DNA of 64,000 bases. Source: Deinococcus gobiensis I-0 (GTDB taxonomy: Bacteria > Deinococcota > Deinococci > Deinococcales > Deinococcaceae). The stretch's first letter is position 1. Every line of letters begins with the position of its first letter. The notes under the pieces are model-generated. The model was not told the origin of the DNA, did not search any database, and saw nothing but the letters and a program-made list of their open reading frames with translations. Location: assembly GCF_000252445.1 (NCBI RefSeq), contig NC_017790.1, positions 2,611,001-2,675,000 of the forward strand. The letters run 5' to 3'. Both the position numbers and the translations under genes were made by a program. Of the stretch, positions 18,821 through 32,862 are shown in pieces.

Positions 18821-18835
18821 TAGGAATTATTCCTA
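18821..18835. promoter_or_regulatory. Fur-family 7-1-7 operator candidate
   Basis: TAGGAATTATTCCTA is a perfect 7-1-7 inverted repeat with the AATnATT core typical of Fur/PerR/Zur/Mur boxes. It lies just downstream of the predicted sufC transcription start, where a bound repressor would block initiation. A metal- or peroxide-sensing regulator is inferred. Confidence 0.6.
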
Positions 18836-18892
18836 ACAGCAGCACCGGCCCCCAGCGGCACACTGCGGCGGGCAATTCCTGAAGGAGACCAC

Positions 18893-19657
<765 letters not shown>

Positions 19658-19704
19658 GCCCGCGTTCCCGGCCCGGCGAGCGACCCCCGACGAAGGAGCA
19701 AGAC

Positions 19705-21111
<1,407 letters not shown>

Positions 21112-21125
21112 GCCCACATCGCCCG

Positions 21126-21158
21126 CCCCCGCGTTCCGGCTGTCGTCCGGCGTGGGGG
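21126..21158 (+). promoter_or_regulatory. Hairpin in the sufB-VOC gap
   Basis: CCCCCGCG (21126-21133) pairs with CGTGGGGG (21151-21158) through one G-T pair, with an internal CCGG/CCGG helix. No T-run. It may lower read-through or protect the upstream sufCB message. Confidence 0.35.
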
Positions 21159-21197
21159 TGAGCGCTGCTCTGTGTTCCACCCCGCACAGGAGTGCCC

Positions 21198-21557
21198 ATG
21201 AAGCTCAACCACATCAACCTCGGCGTGACCGACGTGCCCGCGACCGTCGCTCTGTTTCAGGACCACTTCGGCCTCAAGCCGGCGGGCGAGGGCATGCCCA
21301 TGAACGACCGCATGGCTTTCCTGCGCGACGACGCGGGTTCGCTGATCTCGGTGTTTAGGGCGGGGGACGTGACGTACCCCAAGGTCTTCCACATCGGCTT
21401 CATGCAGGACACGCCCCAGCAGGTGCGCGACATCCACAGGCAGCTCACGGACGCGGGCTTCAGCGTTCCCGAGCCCCACGAGAACAACGGGCGACTGACC
21501 TTCTATTTCGACACGCCGGGCGGCTTCGTGCTGGAAGTCGAATCGTTTTTCGGCTGA
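21198..21557 (+). CDS. VOC/glyoxalase-superfamily protein inside the suf operon
   Basis: 119-residue single-domain vicinal-oxygen-chelate protein (MKLNHINLGVTDVPATVALFQDHFGLKP ends its first beta-alpha-beta unit). Candidate metal ligands are His5, the His of VFHIGFM and Glu in FVLEVESFF. Function not assignable: lyase, dioxygenase and binding proteins share this fold. ATG 21198 is preceded by AGGAG at the right spacing. Located between sufB and sufD with short gaps (86 and 24 bases), so it is co-transcribed. Confidence 0.88.
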   Translation: MKLNHINLGVTDVPATVALFQDHFGLKPAGEGMPMNDRMAFLRDDAGSLISVFRAGDVTYPKVFHIGFMQDTPQQVRDIHRQLTDAGFSVPEPHENNGRLTFYFDTPGGFVLEVESFFG

Positions 21558-21581
21558 GCGCCCGTCTTCCAAGGAGATTCC

Positions 21582-22937
<1,356 letters not shown>

Positions 22938-22953
22938 ATCCCGCCCCTTGAAA

Positions 22954-22988
22954 GGAGCCGGAACACGCAGATGGTGTTCCGGCTCCTG
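22954..22988. terminator. Bidirectional terminator sufD / PPOX gene
   Basis: AGGAGCCGGAACAC (22954-22967) and its exact complement (22975-22988) form a perfect 14-bp stem with a 7-base loop between two convergent genes. Confidence 0.8.
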
Positions 22989-23001
22989 CCTTCGCCGGTG
23001 A

Positions 23002-23418
23002 TTACAGGGTGACTTCGCCCTCGTCCTGCCCCGCCCAGTAGTGGGCGCGTTCGGCCACCACCGTGATCATGGTGAGGCCGGGGGTGTCGATGCCCTGCCT
23101 GAACCAGCGGTCCAGGTCGGGCGTCCAGTGGGCCTGCATCTCTCCCTTGTCCTGGCTCAGGCTGGCCTGTCCCTCGACCGCCAGCGAAAAGGCGTCCTTG
23201 CCCTGAAAAGCCAGCGCCACCTTCGGCTCGCGCCGGATGTCGCTGACGGTGCGGGTATCGCCGTCCGTGAAGTAGTACGAGGTGCCGTCGTAGTCCACCT
23301 CGCCGTTGTTGCTCATGGGCCGTCCGGCGATGTAACCGCCTTCGGTGATGGTCGAGAGCATGGCGATGTCGATGCCGCGCATCTGCTCGGCGAGGTCTTT
23401 CAGGGTCTTGTCGGACAT
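23002..23418 (-). CDS. Pyridoxamine 5'-phosphate oxidase-fold protein (general stress type)
   Basis: 138 residues with the split-barrel flavin-binding fold: IAMLSTITEGGYIAGRPM, GTSYYFTDGDTRTVSDI, PKVALAFQGKDAFSLAVEGQA, and the aromatic tail WFRQGIDTPGLTMI. Resembles general stress protein 26 relatives that bind FMN, FAD or F420; no substrate can be given. AAGGAG lies 6 bases before the ATG. Transcribed convergently with sufD, monocistronic. Confidence 0.88.
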   Translation of the reverse strand: MSDKTLKDLAEQMRGIDIAMLSTITEGGYIAGRPMSNNGEVDYDGTSYYFTDGDTRTVSDIRREPKVALAFQGKDAFSLAVEGQASLSQDKGEMQAHWTPDLDRWFRQGIDTPGLTMITVVAERAHYWAGQDEGEVTL

Positions 23419-24019
23419 GGAGGGCTCCTTGGGTCGGAGGTGAGGTGAAGTGCGGCGCAGCCGCAGCGGACGGATCGGTCACCGCGCATCCTAGGCCGTG
23501 GCCCTGCGCCGCACCTTGACCCGAAGTTGATCGTTCCGCCATCTCGGGCGGCGCAGTTCTCGGGGCGACCGGTCGCCCCCGACCGACCCGGCATTCGGGG
23601 TGTCGCCAACCGGCCCGGTCAGGCATGACCTGGGGGACCGGTGTTCGTCCGTCCAGGTGTCCATCCCGTCTGTGCACGCGGAAGCGTTATGACGCGCAGT
23701 CGTACCCCGCCAAGTCCAGCCGGGCCGTACCACAGCCACCGGCCTGACCGACGTGGAGGCCGAGAGCCTAGACTGTGGCGTGTGCCGGCAGGACCTGCGT
23801 CAGGGATGCGACGATTGGACGACACAGTCTGGCCCCTATCCTCAGCCACGCAATCTTCGGACGCGTCCCGGCGGTGGGCGCCGAGGTGACGAAGTCGAAT
23901 GTGAGCGACCGCGCGGGCGGGTGCATGTTGAGCCGCCACCAGCCCTGCGACCCGGGCCAAAGGGCAGAGCAGCGAGAAATGCAGATCTCCTCAGGGCGAT
24001 TGAGGGACTTGAGATGTGC
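23419..24019. other. Gene-poor accessory stretch
   Basis: About 600 bases with no convincing gene. Open frames here lack the strong third-position GC bias of neighbouring genes. A TAGACT at 23769-23774 precedes a GTG by 5 bases in the leaderless pattern, but the 153-codon frame that follows is Arg-rich, unbiased in codon use, and runs into the pseudogene. Probably decayed sequence. Confidence 0.5.
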
Positions 24020-24452
24020 ATTCCCAGAACCCTCGTCCTCACAGGGGTCACGTCGCTCCTACGCGCGGGCATGACGACCTCCCCTCCCATGAAGCGCCGG
24101 AACGTAAGGGCCAGATTGAAGAGGAAGCTTCGTGACACTGAGCGGTCTGGGCCACATAGCCGCGCAGATCATCAGCGCGCTGAAGCCGCCGTGGCGGTCT
24201 ACACGACCAGCTTGGAAAAGGGCCTCTGTCTTCTCGACTGACGAGGATACCCTGAAGGGCAGCTTCGAATTCATCTTGGACACCATCCCGGTCAGCCACG
24301 GTATGAACTTCCTGCCTCCAATGCCTGAGGCATGACGGGCAGATATTGCTTGTGGGCGCCCGAAAAGCTGAGGCCACCGAACAACATGTTCATGGCGACG
24401 CACAACGTACTGCGTCGCCGGTTCACTCGCCGGCAGCCTTGCCAAGACACAG
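24020..24452 (+). pseudogene. Frameshifted remnant of an NAD(P)-dependent alcohol dehydrogenase
   Basis: Pieces of one cinnamyl-alcohol-dehydrogenase/YahK-type MDR protein appear in correct order but in changing frames: LLRAGMTTSPPMKRRNV (frame 2), SGLGHIAAQIISAL (frame 3), AAVAVYTTSLEKG (frame 2), VFSTDEDTLKGSFEFILDTI (frame 3), DGQILLVGA (frame 1), PEKLRPPNNM (frame 2), VAGSLAGSLAKTQ (frame 3). These match the family order LLCAGxTTYSP, GxGGLGHxA, FTTS, FDFILDTI, DGTLVLVGA and AGSLIGG. At least six frame changes; the zinc-binding N-terminal half and the C-terminal end are missing. Alignment is by eye from family knowledge. Confidence 0.8.
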
Positions 24453-24496
24453 GTCGGGCCGCACCTCTGCGGACGGCCCAGCTGGGGGGCCTGCCC

Positions 24497-24502
24497 TATG
24501 CT
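24497..24502 (+). promoter_or_regulatory. -10 box of ATP-grasp gene (leaderless)
   Basis: TATGCT, 6 bases before ATG 24509. It fixes this start over the longer open frame, whose upstream part is pseudogene sequence. Confidence 0.55.
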
Positions 24503-24508
24503 CCGGCC

Positions 24509-25267
24509 ATGCGCCTGATCGTTCCGGCCGATTACTTCTCCCCTACCCAACCCGACGCGCAGTATGCCGGGGAGGCCGCCGCCTTCGCCGCGCTGGGCTG
24601 GTCGGTCTCTACCCTGGATGAGGACGGCCGGCTGCGCCCCGCCGCCGAGGCCGGCGACACGGCGCTATACCGGGGCTGGATGCTGGACGCCGCCGGGTAC
24701 GCCGCGCTGGAGGCGGCCGTACAGGCGACCGGCGCCGAATTGCTGACCTCGGCGGCGCAGTATCTCGGGGCCCACCATCTCCCCAACTGGCTTCCCCTAC
24801 TGGCCGACCTGACGCCCGAGACAATCTGCTTCACCGATCTGGACACCGCCGAGACCCGGCTGCGCGCCCTGGGCTGGGACCGGTTTTTCGTGAAGGACCA
24901 TGTCAAATCGCTCAAGACTGGTGGTGGCAGCCTGATCGAGCGCCCGGAGCAGATCAGGACCCTGCTGGCCGAGATGGCCCATTTCCGGGGACAGATCGAG
25001 GGCGGGCTGTGCGTGCGCCGCTTCGAAGTCTTCATGCCCAGCACCGAGCGGCGGTACTTCGTGGTGGGGGGGCAACCCGCCTCGGCCGACGGATCATCCG
25101 TTCCCGAGATCGTGTGGACCTGCGCCGGGCGATTGGCCCTCCCCTTCTTCTCGGTGGACGTGGCGATGAGGAAGGACGGCGCACTGCGGATCGTCGAGGT
25201 GGGCGACGGACAGGTCTCGGACCTCGTGGGCTGGAACGTGGAGCAGTTCGTGGCCCTGTGGGGCTGA
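24509..25267 (+). CDS. ATP-grasp domain protein (DUF4343-like)
   Basis: 252 residues. MRLIVPADYFSPTQPDAQYAGEA opens the protein; RFFVKDHVKSLKTGGGS (ATP-binding lysines and Gly loop), GGLCVRRFEVF, ERRYFVVGGQPAS and FFSVDVAMRKDGALRIVEVGDGQVSDL (metal-binding residues) are ATP-grasp features. Such proteins ligate a carboxylate to an amine or similar nucleophile; the substrate is unknown. Codon use is less extreme than in housekeeping neighbours. Next to the decayed dehydrogenase and convergent with a cupin gene, consistent with an accessory patch. Confidence 0.8.
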   Translation: MRLIVPADYFSPTQPDAQYAGEAAAFAALGWSVSTLDEDGRLRPAAEAGDTALYRGWMLDAAGYAALEAAVQATGAELLTSAAQYLGAHHLPNWLPLLADLTPETICFTDLDTAETRLRALGWDRFFVKDHVKSLKTGGGSLIERPEQIRTLLAEMAHFRGQIEGGLCVRRFEVFMPSTERRYFVVGGQPASADGSSVPEIVWTCAGRLALPFFSVDVAMRKDGALRIVEVGDGQVSDLVGWNVEQFVALWG

Positions 25268-25294
25268 CGCTTCCAGCGGTAGTCCAGAGGGCAG

Positions 25295-25756
25295 TCAGTC
25301 CACCGGCTCCTGCGCCCAGATCGGCACCCCGGCGATACGTGCGCGGGCATCGGCCGGATCGGTCGTCTCCGGGCGGCAGGTGTCCCAGGCACGGCCTCCC
25401 GCATAGGCCCCGACCACCAGGAGATCAGGACTGGACCTGTCATTCCGGTGGCCGGTCCCGGCAGGCAGCAGCAGGGTATCGCCCGCCCGCACGGACACCT
25501 GTAGTCCTCCCTCGCCCCCCAGGGTGACCCACGCCGCCCCCCGCACGACCACCAGGACCTCATGGGCGGTCGAGTGGTAGTGATGGAAAGGATAGATGCC
25601 GTTTCGCCAGGCCCCAGTCCAGCCCCGGCCCGCCAGGGCGGCTTCGATCTGGTCCGGCGACGCATATGCGAAGGCTGCGCGGTAGAGGCGGGCGGGCAGC
25701 GCACTGTTGGGCACGGTCCCGCCCAGGGGCAACGTCAGGAGATCCGGCGGCGACAT
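25295..25756 (-). CDS. Cupin-domain protein
   Basis: 153 residues. Cupin motif 1 is PFHHYHSTAHEVLVVVRG (His/His/Glu ligands), motif 2 is LLLPAGTGHRND. Resembles YjlB-like small cupins; activity unknown. ATG 25756 has TACCCT on the minus strand (25762-25767) 5 bases upstream, so probably leaderless. Convergent with the ATP-grasp gene, 27-base gap. Confidence 0.85.
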   Translation of the reverse strand: MSPPDLLTLPLGGTVPNSALPARLYRAAFAYASPDQIEAALAGRGWTGAWRNGIYPFHHYHSTAHEVLVVVRGAAWVTLGGEGGLQVSVRAGDTLLLPAGTGHRNDRSSPDLLVVGAYAGGRAWDTCRPETTDPADARARIAGVPIWAQEPVD

Positions 25757-25788
25757 GGCCCAGGGTACGGCGCCCGGCCCAACAGAAA

Positions 25789-25816
25789 GCCGGGACCCCC
25801 CGCAGGGAATCCCGGC
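25789..25816 (-). terminator. Intrinsic terminator of rplY
   Basis: On the minus strand GCCGGGA (25816-25810) and TCCCGGC (25795-25789) form a stem followed by TTTCTGTT. Confidence 0.75.
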
Positions 25817-25832
25817 CCGGTCACACCTGGAT

Positions 25833-26552
25833 TCAGGCGTTGTTGGCTTCGTCGCTGGCTTCGGCCGTCTCGGCGTCGGCCTCGCTCGCGGCTTCGGTCT
25901 TGACCTCGTCGATGCTGGCGTCGCCTTCCAGAACGGCCTGGGCGGCTTCTTCCGAGATCTCGCCGGCGGCGACCAGACCCGCCACCTGGGCGGCCTGGGT
26001 TTCGGCTTCGAGCTGCTCGGCGGTCAGGCGCGGGGGCAGCACGCTGATGACGACGGTGTCCTCGGCCACGGCCAGCTTGACGCCGTCGGGCAGCTTGACC
26101 TGACCGGCGGTGATGTGGTCGCCGATGTTCAGGGCGCTCACGTCCACGGTCAGTTCCTGGGGAATGCGGCGCGGCCCCGGAGCGATGACGCTCAGGTTGT
26201 GCAGCACGGTGTCAACCAGGCCGCCCTGGATTTCACCCTGGCTGCGGCCGGTGGTGTGCACGGGCACCGACACTTCGACGGGCTCGCCGTAGGTGACCAT
26301 GAAGAAGTCCACGTGGATGGGCGCGCGGCGGCGCTTGTCCATCTGGACGGTCTTGACGAGTGCGGGGAAGGTCTGGCCGCCCTCGACGCTGATGTCGAAC
26401 AGGCCGGCGGTGCCCTGGGTGCGGAAGGCGCGGTCGAAGGCCTTACGGTCGATGGCGAAGGAAATGTTGTTTTCCTTGTTGTAGGCGACGGCGGGGATCA
26501 TGCCTTCGGCCAGCTTTTCGCTGCTGCTGCGGGGTTTGGCGTTCAGTTCCAT
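25833..26552 (-). CDS. rplY: 50S ribosomal protein L25 (Ctc form)
   Basis: 239 residues: long CTC form of L25 with an N-terminal 5S-rRNA-binding beta-barrel (MELNAKPRSSSEKLAEGMIPAVAYN, HVDFFMVTYGEPVEVSVPV), a second beta domain (TVLHNLSVIAPGPRRIPQEL) and an acidic Ala/Glu-rich tail of about 60 residues. The three-domain CTC form is typical of Deinococcus. An SD-like AAGGAGAA is 6 bases before the ATG. Divergent from efp across 266 bases; TATGCT on the minus strand at 26641-26646 may be its -10, giving a leader near 80 bases. Confidence 0.95.
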   Translation of the reverse strand: MELNAKPRSSSEKLAEGMIPAVAYNKENNISFAIDRKAFDRAFRTQGTAGLFDISVEGGQTFPALVKTVQMDKRRRAPIHVDFFMVTYGEPVEVSVPVHTTGRSQGEIQGGLVDTVLHNLSVIAPGPRRIPQELTVDVSALNIGDHITAGQVKLPDGVKLAVAEDTVVISVLPPRLTAEQLEAETQAAQVAGLVAAGEISEEAAQAVLEGDASIDEVKTEAASEADAETAEASDEANNA

Positions 26553-26817
26553 GGTGGTTCTCCTTGAGAAGGTCTCTTCGCCGCCTCGCGCTCGGCCCGT
26601 TCCGGGTCAGCAGAACAGGGGGCGGGCGGGCAACCCTGACAGCATAGCAAACCCGCCCCAGGGGTGGAAGGGTCCAGTATGGAAGGCAAAGCCGGGTCTC
26701 TGCTAGACTTGCGGGCGTTGCCGCGCGGCCCCTGGCCCGGCCCCGGTCCCGGCCTTCATGGATGGACAGCGGCGGTGTCCGAGGCGGCCCCGGACAGAAA
26801 CGGGAGGAGAAAGACGA

Positions 26818-27376
<559 letters not shown>

Positions 27377-27392
27377 ACGCCGTGCCCTGCCT

Positions 27393-27426
27393 GCCAGCCG
27401 CCTTCCCCCCACGGAAGGCGGCTGGC
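27393..27426 (+). terminator. Hairpin terminator after efp
   Basis: GCCAGCCGCCTTCC (27393-27406) and exact complement (27413-27426): 14-bp stem, 6-base loop, followed by CTCTTCG. Only a weak pyrimidine run. Confidence 0.7.
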
Positions 27427-27524
27427 CTCTTCGCGTTAGACTCGGTTCAGCCAAACGCCCGTTAGGCAGGCGTCTCCGCGCCCGCTTCAAGCTTCTGCCC
27501 CGTTTCCGTGTTTCTGGAGGTTCC

Positions 27525-28073
27525 ATGCATCCCGACGACCTGAAGAAGATCCTCGACGCCCTGAGCGCCGCCGACGTGCGCGAATTCGCCCTCAAGACCG
27601 GCAGCTTCGACCTCGCCCTCAAGCGCGGTCCGCAGGCCGTCTCGGCGCCCCTGGCCGCCCCACAGCTGCCCGCGCCGCAGGCCTACGCCGCCCCCGCCCC
27701 GCTGGCCGCCGCGCCCCTGGCCCAGCCGCAGGTCCCGGCTACGCCGGCCGACGTGACCCCAGCCGCATCCCCGGCGGTCAGCGAGGCCCCGGCTTCCCCC
27801 AGCACCGAGGCTCCGGCCCCCAGTGCCCCGGCCAGCGCCGGAACGCCGGTCAAAGCCCCTATCGTGGGCACCTTCTACGCGTCGAGCAGCCCCGACGCGG
27901 CCCCCTACGTGAAGGTGGGCGACACGGTCGCGGCCGGTCAGGTCCTGTGCATCATCGAGGCCATGAAGCTGATGAACGAGATCGAGGCCGAGACGGGCGG
28001 CGTGGTGCGCCAGATCCTGGTCAAGAACGCCGAACCGGTCGAATACGGACAGACCCTGTTCGTCATCGAGTAA
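27525..28073 (+). CDS. accB: Biotin carboxyl carrier protein of acetyl-CoA carboxylase
   Basis: 182 residues. N-terminal dimerisation helix region, a Pro/Ala-rich flexible linker (about residues 45-105), and a C-terminal biotinyl domain with the biotinylation motif [12 protein letters not shown] (Lys is the attachment site). Carries CO2 between AccC and AccAD in fatty-acid synthesis. CTGGAGG is 7 bases before the ATG. TAGACT at 27437-27442 is a possible -10. Followed 14 bases later by accC. Confidence 0.96.
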   Translation: MHPDDLKKILDALSAADVREFALKTGSFDLALKRGPQAVSAPLAAPQLPAPQAYAAPAPLAAAPLAQPQVPATPADVTPAASPAVSEAPASPSTEAPAPSAPASAGTPVKAPIVGTFYASSSPDAAPYVKVGDTVAAGQVLCIIEAMKLMNEIEAETGGVVRQILVKNAEPVEYGQTLFVIE

Positions 28074-28087
28074 GGCCCGGAGCGGAT

Positions 28088-29425
<1,338 letters not shown>

Positions 29426-29435
29426 AGTCAGAAGA

Positions 29436-29475
29436 GAAGGCGGGCGACCCTAGAGGAGTCGCCCGCCTTCTTTTT
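29436..29475 (+). terminator. Intrinsic terminator of accBC
   Basis: GAAGGCGGGCGAC (29436-29448) pairs exactly with GTCGCCCGCCTTC (29458-29470), then TTTTT. Confidence 0.92.
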
Positions 29476-29482
29476 GTCGCCT

Positions 29483-29680
29483 TCAGCTGAAGTCGAACAG
29501 GCTCCGGCCGTCCTTCTCCCGGTCCTCGGCGACCTTGCCCAGAATCAGGAAAGTGGGGGCCCAGTGACCCACGAAGATGCCGTTGCGCTCACTGTCCGAG
29601 TCCTCGCTCTTGAAGAAGTTCACGGCGCTGAGGATGATCGAACCGAACCCGAGGATGTACAGGATGTTGGACAGTTTCAT
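29483..29680 (-). CDS. Small membrane protein
   Basis: 65 residues. One or two TM segments: MKLSNILYILGFGSIILSAVNFF, and a weaker HWAPTFLILGKV. The middle is polar (KSEDSDSERNG). Likely an inner-membrane peptide of unknown role. GGAGG is 7 bases before the ATG on the minus strand. Convergent with accC. Confidence 0.7.
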   Translation of the reverse strand: MKLSNILYILGFGSIILSAVNFFKSEDSDSERNGIFVGHWAPTFLILGKVAEDREKDGRSLFDFS

Positions 29681-29824
29681 GGGTGGACCTCCGGGGGATG
29701 AAGTGCGGTGGGTGCGGGCCAGGAGCCGCGCGCCTCTTGTCGGGCAGCTTCCGGCAAAGTCAGGGGCGCCAACCTAGCGCCCCACACAATCTCTAAGCGA
29801 CCTAAAGGTGCGGCCAAGACAATG

Positions 29825-29848
29825 AAAAACGCCCTCACAGGGAGGGCG
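29825..29848 (-). terminator. Intrinsic terminator of the SLH-barrel gene
   Basis: On the minus strand CGCCCTC and GAGGGCG (29848-29842 and 29836-29830) form a 7-bp stem followed by TTTTT. Confidence 0.85.
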
Positions 29849-29869
29849 CCGGGGAATATGGGGAAGGGC

Positions 29870-30985
29870 TTAGAAGCGGAACTTCAGGCCGGCGGCGATG
29901 GTGCTGACGTTGGTGTTGCTGCCGTTGAAGAAGTAGTGCTGGCGGGCTTCGCCGAACAGGGCCACGCGGTCGAGGACGCGGTAGTCCACGCCCACCGACA
30001 GTTCACCGAAGGTCGAGGCGTTCTGGAAGTTGTAGCCCGCGCCCACGCCCAGGATGCCGTCGATCCGGCCGGTGGTGCCGCGGTAGGTCACCGCGCCGCT
30101 CACGCTGTTGCCGGGGGTGCTGCCCGTGACGCGGATGTCGCCCGTGAGGCGCACGCCGAAGCCGCCGATGAGCTGGTCGTTGCCGGCCGTGAGGCGCACC
30201 ATCGAGCCGACGTTCTGCTGGAGGATGCCGTAGTACGCCGCGCCGACGTAGTTGCCGTAGCGGAAGGGAGCTGCGGGGGGAATGTAGGCGTCGCCCTTCT
30301 CGCCGCGCTCGCCCTGGATGCCCTGGGGACCCTGGGGGCCGGTGGGGCCCGCCACGCCCTGAGGACCCTGGGGACCAGTCGCGCCGGTCGCGCCCGCAGG
30401 CCCGGTGGCCCCGGTCTCACCCTGGGGACCCTGAGGGCCAGCCGCACCCACGGCGCCCGCCTCGCCCGCACCCGCCGCCGGCAGGTTGTTCAGGGCTTCC
30501 TGGAGGGCCTGCACCTGGGTCTGGAGTTCGGTGATGGCCTGGTTCTGGGCGGCCTGCTCGGCGCGCAGGGCTTCCAGGCCTGCCAGCGCTTCCTGCACGC
30601 CGCGCGTCAGGGTGGCGAGTTCCTCGGGGTTGAAGGTGGTCTGGTTGGCGGGCAGCTGCGCGAGCAGGCGGGCGAGCACCTGCGCGACTTCCTGGCGGGT
30701 AATGGCGCTGCACCAGTCGAACTGGCCGTCGGGGTAGCCGATGAACAGGCCGCGCTGGGTCACGAGGTCGATGGCGGCCTTGGCCCAGGTCCCGGGCGTG
30801 CAGACCACCGGCGCGGGGGCCGGGGCGACGACGGGCATGGGCATCGGCTTGGGCGCGGGGGCCGGCGCCACGGGCGCGGGAGCCGGTGCGGTGGTCACGG
30901 GCGTGACGGGCGCACCTGCGCCGCCGGCGAGGGCGCCGCCGCACAGCAGCAGGGTCAGGGTGGTCAGGGAGTGCAGTCGCTTCAT
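29870..30985 (-). CDS. SLH / coiled-coil / collagen-like / outer-membrane beta-barrel protein
   Basis: 371 residues. Signal peptide (1-20), Pro/Ala linker (25-60), one SLH domain (about 62-112) with two cysteines flanking it (VCTPGTW, FDWCSAI), a coiled coil (about 120-168, [28 protein letters not shown] heptads, given here in part), about 19 uninterrupted Gly-X-Y triplets (174-231) and a C-terminal beta-barrel (about 240-371) ending in Phe. The SLH-coiled-coil-barrel plan is that of Deinococcus/Thermus SlpA-type proteins tying peptidoglycan to the outer membrane; the collagen-like insert is unusual. GGAGG lies 5 bases before the ATG. Monocistronic with its own terminator. Confidence 0.88.
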   Translation of the reverse strand: MKRLHSLTTLTLLLCGGALAGGAGAPVTPVTTAPAPAPVAPAPAPKPMPMPVVAPAPAPVVCTPGTWAKAAIDLVTQRGLFIGYPDGQFDWCSAITRQEVAQVLARLLAQLPANQTTFNPEELATLTRGVQEALAGLEALRAEQAAQNQAITELQTQVQALQEALNNLPAAGAGEAGAVGAAGPQGPQGETGATGPAGATGATGPQGPQGVAGPTGPQGPQGIQGERGEKGDAYIPPAAPFRYGNYVGAAYYGILQQNVGSMVRLTAGNDQLIGGFGVRLTGDIRVTGSTPGNSVSGAVTYRGTTGRIDGILGVGAGYNFQNASTFGELSVGVDYRVLDRVALFGEARQHYFFNGSNTNVSTIAAGLKFRF

Positions 30986-31199
30986 AGGAACCTCCGGGGA
31001 CAGTGGGCCAGGTCAGAAGAACCCCTGAGGGGAACACCCGCACCTTCCAAGTGTGTTCATTGTGGCAGTCCACCCCGGAAGGCGCTGAGGATGAGGGCCA
31101 TGAAAACTTTATAAACTGGTGGGAATTCTCACGCTCCGGCAGGACGGCGCGGGCCAGGCCGCAAGCGAAAGCTGCTCCCTCTCACCCGGCGAACTGTTC

Positions 31200-31205
31200 T
31201 AGACT
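31200..31205 (+). promoter_or_regulatory. -10 box of the crotonase gene (leaderless)
   Basis: TAGACT, 6 bases before ATG 31212. Confidence 0.6.
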
Positions 31206-31211
31206 CGGTTC

Positions 31212-31970
<759 letters not shown>

Positions 31971-32001
31971 CCCCAGCTCTCACACCACCCCAGGAGTCCC
32001 C

Positions 32002-32858
<857 letters not shown>

Positions 32859-32862
<4 letters not shown>

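Noticed and set aside
23780..24241. Possible 153-codon gene after a TAGACT box
   Set aside because: No third-position GC bias, Arg-rich nonsense composition, and its end coincides with fragments of the alcohol dehydrogenase pseudogene.
30290..30480. Repeat in the SLH-barrel gene as a mobile or CRISPR repeat
   Set aside because: The 9-base periodicity is explained by Gly-X-Y collagen-like triplets.
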